Positions 59,664 through 64,000 of a DNA stretch of 64,000 nucleotides are shown piece after piece. The first letter of the stretch is position 1; every line of letters starts with the position of its first letter. This DNA comes from Distichodus sexfasciatus (Eukaryota > Chordata > Actinopteri > Characiformes > Distichodontidae): contig JAVGVS010000018.1 in NCBI GenBank assembly GCA_032718565.1, positions 638,501 through 702,500 on the forward strand, in the 5' to 3' direction. The notes below the pieces were generated by a model. It ran no database searches. It was given only the letters and a program-made list of their open reading frames with translations, and had not been told where the DNA came from. Position numbers and translations under genes: made by a program.

Positions 59664-59825
59664 CTGGGATATGCTTGGCCCAGCCGATGATGACCACCAG
59701 CTCACGGTCAGCCAGGTCACACAGGGTGGTCAGGGCCTTGATGTCGCTCTCGGGCATGGTGGGGTCTGGCATGGCGTAGATCTTCTCCGGCTCTGCTACC
59801 AGCAGGTGAGAGACGATCTTTGTCA
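59664..59825 (-). CDS. esrrb: Estrogen-related receptor, LBD start exon (helices 1-3)
   Basis: The 162-base exon encodes 53 whole codons, TKIVSHLLVAEPEKIYAMPD to ELVVIIGWAKHIP, between a split Leu and a split Gly. It holds LBD helix 1 (KIVSHLLVAEPE) and helix 3 with the pocket Glu of DRELVV (E275 in human ERR-gamma) and the AKHIP turn leading to the signature. The preceding split codon makes KKPLTK, the ERR-beta form. The acceptor TTCTTTTTTTGCAG is excellent and the donor CCCAG|GTCGGT acceptable. The frame is continuous with the exons on both sides. Confidence 0.96.
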
Positions 59826-60432
59826 CTGCAAAAAAAGAAAAGGGGAAGGACAGAGGGACTCGAGTTAATATCCTCAAAGATCTAATTCTTCAAGGAATGA
59901 AAAAGGGGAATAAACATAGACAGGAATAAAAACATGAATATTTAAAATGTATAATCATCTCATCTTAACCAGCAATCAGACTCTGCATCACTGTGCATCA
60001 TTTTAATGCAGGAACACATCTAAAAATTTTATGAACTATACTGCCATCATGTGTAAAATGTGATAATTATGCCAAGAGCAAAACTGTATAAATGGGAATG
60101 GCTTTTTATTAAATGTCAAGTTATAACTGAAATACAGCAGGTTATTATTTTTAGTTTGAACAGATTATAAATTGAATCGGAGAGAATTTTAACTGGATTC
60201 CTCTGAACGGGTATTTGTTGTGTTTTGTCGTGTTAGCGGCAGTACAGACAGGTGGTAAGTTCTAGCGTGCAGGCAAAAACAAAAAGACGTGATAAAGTGA
60301 GAATTGATTCGGTCAGATTTGTGAGTGGGATGCTGCTTCACATTCACCTGCAAGTTTACCCTGATGGGAGCAGAAGAATAAAAATAAACCATCTACAGGT
60401 ATATAAGTGCGTTCAGCAGGAAATTCATATTT

Positions 60433-61050
60433 GTGACTCTGCACGGCAAAACCAGTCGCTTGTCGCAAATTTTGAAAATTGAGTTATGTTTTCATGAAAG
60501 GGCATAAATCAGCCTTCAAAACGCTACCTATATGGAATGAATCGGACGACATATGACTGAGATATCCACATTCAAAGGAGTCGGGTTTCTCCTGTCACGC
60601 CAAGTGAGAAACGGAGAAACCTGCCTTTGAAGTTGACTATCGCCATAGCACTCACAGACGCTTGGTGCGGTCGCGGCTACGTTTGCATTTATGGTAGCAT
60701 ACGCTGCATTCACAGCCACACGGATAGACTACCTGCGTTAGGTTAACTGAACTCAGGAGACTCGCTAGTCAATGAGTGGATTTACCATAAATATTGGAGT
60801 AGAGCGGTCAAAACAGACACTTTTAATATTCTGCTGGAATTGTATTCCTCACCTCAAGAAAGTCACGTTTTTAGGACGGAAAGGGTAAGTTTTTCAGCGA
60901 AATTTATTCACAACAGTACAGTATAGACCTTCCACTGTTTCAAAACACTAAAAACAAAAAATCCAAAATTTTACCCCACGCAACATAAACGCTCGTTTTT
61001 CTCGGAAACCTCCGTTGAGACAAGCGACTGGTTTTGCCGTGCAGAGTCAC
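60433..61050. mobile_element. MITE-like element with 32-bp perfect terminal inverted repeats
   Basis: The 32 bases at 60433-60464, starting GTGACTCTGCACGGC, are the exact reverse complement of 61019-61050. The 618-bp unit is flanked by ATTT on both sides (60429-60432, 61051-61054), a possible target duplication. The inside has no transposase-like ORF, so it would be non-autonomous. ATTT could be chance in AT-rich DNA, so the superfamily stays open. Confidence 0.75.
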
Positions 61051-61330
61051 ATTTGTGCTTTTGGAATGCTGGAATTCTGCAGTATGTCCACAGTAGGGCA
61101 GTGTGTGTATAAGGTGTTACATACCATTAATACTGTATATAACACAGAGAAAGAGAGAGTAAGGGCCTGTTTTACACATATGCTGATGTTTTTATAAACG
61201 TGTATTTTTCATACGTTTGGGCCTTTCGTTTACACAGATCCACAGAATCCAGTGTTTTGAAAAATCTTCACTTTGGTGGGCATTAAAAAAAATATGCATT
61301 TGAGATGGCTAAAACTCGATAGCAGTGCAT

Positions 61331-61339
61331 TTGTGTGTT

Positions 61340-61371
<32 letters not shown>

Positions 61372-61372
61372 G
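61331..61372. repeat. (GT)n microsatellite
   Basis: GT units with TTTGTG interruptions. Confidence 0.95.
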
Positions 61373-61417
61373 CCCGCCACAAAAATACGTCACCTAAAAA
61401 AATAAGAAAATCAGCTA

Positions 61418-61595
61418 TTTGTCCAGAAGGTCGCTGGTACGAATCCTAGGACTGGTAAAGGTACCACTGAGGTACTCATTACCAAACACTGCACCCTGGG
61501 CACTGCCCATGTCAGCTGCTCACTGCTCCTTCATGGATGGGTCAAATACACGGGTCACATTTCATTGAGGTGTTCACAATGACAAATAATCACCT
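61418..61595 (+). repeat. tRNA-derived SINE, family 1, copy C
   Basis: Forward orientation: TACGAATCCTAGGACTGG, then GGTACCACTGAGGTACTC, CTGCTCACTGCTCCTTCATG and the tail CACAATGACAAATAATCACC. Opposite orientation to the copies at 5012 and 58496. Confidence 0.8.
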
Positions 61596-61654
61596 TCATT
61601 TCTGCATTTGCTTTGGGTTAAGGTTAGGTGCAGGACTAGTATTATGGAAGGACC

Positions 61655-61832
61655 ACCCAAATTTATCCAGTGCTTATCCAGAGCGACTTACATTTCCTAA
61701 TTTCAGGGACAGTTCCCCTGAGAGCAACTTAGGGTTAAGGGTCTTGCTCAGCGACCCAGTGTTGGTAACGCCAGAGGTCGGATTCGAACCCACAACCTCT
61801 TGGTCCAAAGGCGAGTGTCCAACACCCTGCAA
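61655..61832 (-). repeat. tRNA-derived SINE, family 2 (reverse)
   Basis: The reverse complement gives CCAAGAGGTTGTGGGTTCGA with a perfect B box (GGTTCGAATCC, rc of 61780-61790), CGCTGAGCAAGACCCTTAAC, and AAATGTAAGTCGCTCTGGAT. It ends about 40 bases before the splice donor of the flanking receptor exon, with a short (GT)n between. Confidence 0.85.
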
Positions 61833-61873
61833 GGCAAGTGTGTGTGTGTGTGCATGAAAAAAAGAACTCTTAC

Positions 61874-61984
61874 ATGGCTTCTTTACTGGAGGTGGGATTG
61901 TGAGACCCAGGTAAGCGCTGTTGTCTGTGTCAATCCTCCTCTTATACTTCTGCCTGCCTCCTCGCACACGATCCAGACGAACAC
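61874..61984 (-). CDS. esrrb: Estrogen-related receptor exon: DBD C-terminal extension and hinge
   Basis: The 111-base exon encodes 36 whole codons, beginning after a split Gly with VRLDRVRGGRQKYKRR, the C-terminal extension of the ERR DNA-binding domain that contacts the minor groove next to the AGGTCA half-site. It continues through a short hinge, IDTDNSAYLGLTIPPPVKKP. The hinge (SAYLGL.IPPP) is close to ERR-beta and unlike ERR-gamma. Acceptor CTGTGTGCTTGCAG, donor CCAT|GTAAGA. The zinc-finger exons, which should lie at higher coordinates, are not found up to 64000. Confidence 0.95.
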
Positions 61985-62781
61985 CTGCAAGCACACAGAA
62001 CAATGGGTTATCAACACACACACACACACACACTCACACACACACACAGAGCTGCAAAATAGGTCAAATAGATCACTGCTCTTGCATTGCAAGCACCATG
62101 ATTAATGTAGCATCATCTCATTTCAATTACAGCACTGAAAACACCACTTCTATTATATAGATGTATATGTATGTATATATATTCTGCATGCACTCTTATA
62201 ACTCTCCCCTCGCTCTCTCGCTCTCACACACACACTCACACAGACATACACACTCTTAAGGTAACAGTATCAGAGTGTAAATAAATTATTTCATCTCCTC
62301 GAAGGATATTTAAAACCAAGGAAAGATAGAGAAGCAAACGTAAAAATAGCTCACACAAACAAACACACACTGACCAGCAAGAGAGAGAGAGAGAGGGAGT
62401 GAGGGAGTGGGGGACGGAGTGGTGAGGTGTCCAGCTGGTTGTGCTGAGTGTGTGTGTGTGTGAGAGAGAGAGAGAGGCACAGTGGCAGTGCTCCATATGT
62501 GAGAGTTTTATGCTGCTCTCCTGCTCCTGCCCCACTGTCACTCTACAGAGGCTGCAGTCGAGCCGCTGCACAACAAACACATGAATATTTAAAGCGAGGT
62601 CAACGATCTCACACTGCTGCCTCTAATTATCGGCCTTTTCAGTAGAGACGCCGAGCATGCTAACCAGAACCGCGCACATTTTTTATACACACGCAGCCGC
62701 ACAAACAGGCCCCGGCACCGCCACAACGGCACATCACCACGGCGCGCTCTAACAACATACACAAACACTATACACACACAT
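61985..62781 (-). other. Receptor intron, start of upstream part
   Basis: Holds (AC)n at 62015-62048, (CT/CA) runs at 62195-62260, (GA)n at 62380-62396 and (TG)n(AG)n at 62448-62475. The unique block 62480-62660 could be regulatory. No exon found. Confidence 0.6.
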
Positions 62782-62834
62782 GCATACACACAAATGCACT
62801 GGAACAACCCTCACGCACAGGTATAACCCCCAAA

Positions 62835-62865
<31 letters not shown>

Positions 62866-63183
62866 TACTCACACACACACTCACAGATATTACCTCTTAA
62901 ACACACACACACACACACACTCACACACACACACAGACATTACCTCTTAAACACAGACACACACACACACACTCACACACACACACAGACATTACCTCTT
63001 AAACACACACACACGCACACACGCGCACACACGCACACGCATACACACAAATGCACTGGAACAACTCTCACGCACAGGTATAACCCCCAAAACACACACA
63101 CACACACTCACAAATATTACCTCTTAAACACACACACACACTCACACACTCACACACACACACAGACATTACCTCTTAAACAA

Positions 63184-63215
<32 letters not shown>

Positions 63216-63288
63216 ACACTCACACACCTCACACCTCCCACCACACTCCACACACTTACACACACTCCTGATATTACCTCTTAAACAA

Positions 63289-63320
<32 letters not shown>

Positions 63321-63341
63321 ACACTCACACACACTCACACA

Positions 63342-63375
<34 letters not shown>

Positions 63376-63560
63376 TATAACACCCCAAACACACACACAC
63401 CTCACATACATACCCCACACAGGCATAACACCCTAAACACACACCTCACAGACATACTCCACACAGACATAACACCCTAAACACACACTACAGACATAAA
63501 CCCCTAACCACACACACACACACACACCTTACAGACGTAACCCCCACATCGCTACACCCC
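62782..63560. repeat. Compound CA-rich minisatellite with higher-order units
   Basis: Short units of (AC)n broken by ATTACCTCTTAAAC recur near 62889, 62939, 62990, 63116, 63168 and 63273. A larger unit starting GCATACACACAAATGCACTG is at 62782 and again at 63039 (period 257), so the array grew at two levels. The tail, 63370-63560, has a different unit built on GACATAACACCCTAAACAC. Confidence 0.9.
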
Positions 63561-64000
63561 ACACTGCTATACCTAAATAATCATTTACACAAACACCCTC
63601 ACATGTATTCGTGCAAACCCACCCACCCACAGACAGACACACACTCCAATAAATCAGACTGGTTTATTTAACCAACTCCAGCAGGATGGCTGTAACCATA
63701 TGGTATTTCTCCTGCCTAAGCTCACCATGTTCACTCCTGCGCTAATGGAGAGCAATAAATGCCACGATGCTCATCACAACATCTGTTATTTATTATGCAA
63801 TTATTTGATAAGGATGCTTTTATACTTTTACATTTCACACGATGCAAATGCATAACCTCTAATATCAGTATTATTCACATCCTGCTTATTTGAGTTTCAT
63901 TTGCTTACCTTCGATTCAATTTACTTTGGATGAGGTGCCAAGTTTAAAGCTTCTAAAATCTGAGCTCTGGAGCATAAACACTTGAAGTTAAGCAAAGCCA
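63561..64000 (-). other. Receptor intron, right edge of window
   Basis: Unique AT-rich sequence; 63650-63800 (TAAATCAGACTGGTTTATTT, GCTAATGGAGAGCAATAAAT) is enhancer-like. No exon found. Confidence 0.4.

Larger units (their letters stand above)
59826..61873 (-). other. Receptor intron, 2.05 kb, filled with mobile elements
   Basis: GT-AG ends. More than half of it is a MITE-like element (60433-61050), a (GT)n run (61331-61372) and two SINEs (61418-61595, 61655-61832). The remainder, 59880-60430, is AT-rich with no recognisable feature. Confidence 0.85.

Noticed and set aside
61537..61857. ORF containing EVGFEPTTSW (also in part at 28096-28386)
   Set aside because: This peptide is a well-known chance translation of the tRNA-like head of fish SINEs, which explains its recurrence.
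62838..63400. CRISPR-like array (regular repeats with spacers)
   Set aside because: The units are CA minisatellite blocks with variable (AC)n length in a vertebrate genome; no unique spacers.

Overview
This window looks like a piece of a bony-fish (teleost) nuclear chromosome. The evidence is split genes with GT-AG introns, long non-coding stretches, abundant (CA)n/(GA)n/(ATCT)n microsatellites, tRNA-derived fish-type SINEs, a decayed Tc1-like transposon and one short run of Ns (7098-7107). An otophysan fish is possible from the repeat flavour, but I cannot fix the species.

Only two genes are firmly supported, both developmental transcription factors. At the left edge, on the + strand, lies the last coding exon (1821-1988) of a Prospero-family homeobox gene (PROX), followed by a 3' UTR with poly(A) signals. 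At the right, on the - strand, are the last four coding exons of an estrogen-related receptor (61874-61984, 59664-59825, 49179-49448, 45820-46064). They encode the end of the DNA-binding domain extension, the hinge and the whole ligand-binding domain to the AF-2 helix and stop. All three introns have consensus ends, and the split codons join in frame. The pocket residues look like ERR-beta (esrrb) rather than ERR-gamma; the fish-specific ERR-delta is not excluded. The two genes are tail-to-tail, and no convincing gene lies between them.

The ~43 kb between the genes is non-coding. It holds dispersed repeats, microsatellites, a 400-bp polypurine tract, a near-perfect small hairpin, and several AT-rich, ATTA-containing non-repetitive blocks that resemble conserved enhancers of developmental genes. 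A large perfect palindrome (7108-7915) abuts the assembly gap and may be an assembly artefact. Around 43.95-44.13 kb a ZNF143-like promoter motif sits just upstream of a small ORF with a mitochondrial-leader-like sequence; it is the best candidate for an unrecognised transcription unit.

The receptor introns contain a 618-bp MITE-like element with 32-bp perfect terminal inverted repeats (60433-61050), SINEs reaching to about 40 bp from a splice donor, and further enhancer-like blocks. The right end (62.78-63.56 kb) is a compound CA-rich minisatellite. I found no operon-like or defence-like system. The window reads as a regulatory landscape between two conserved transcription factors.
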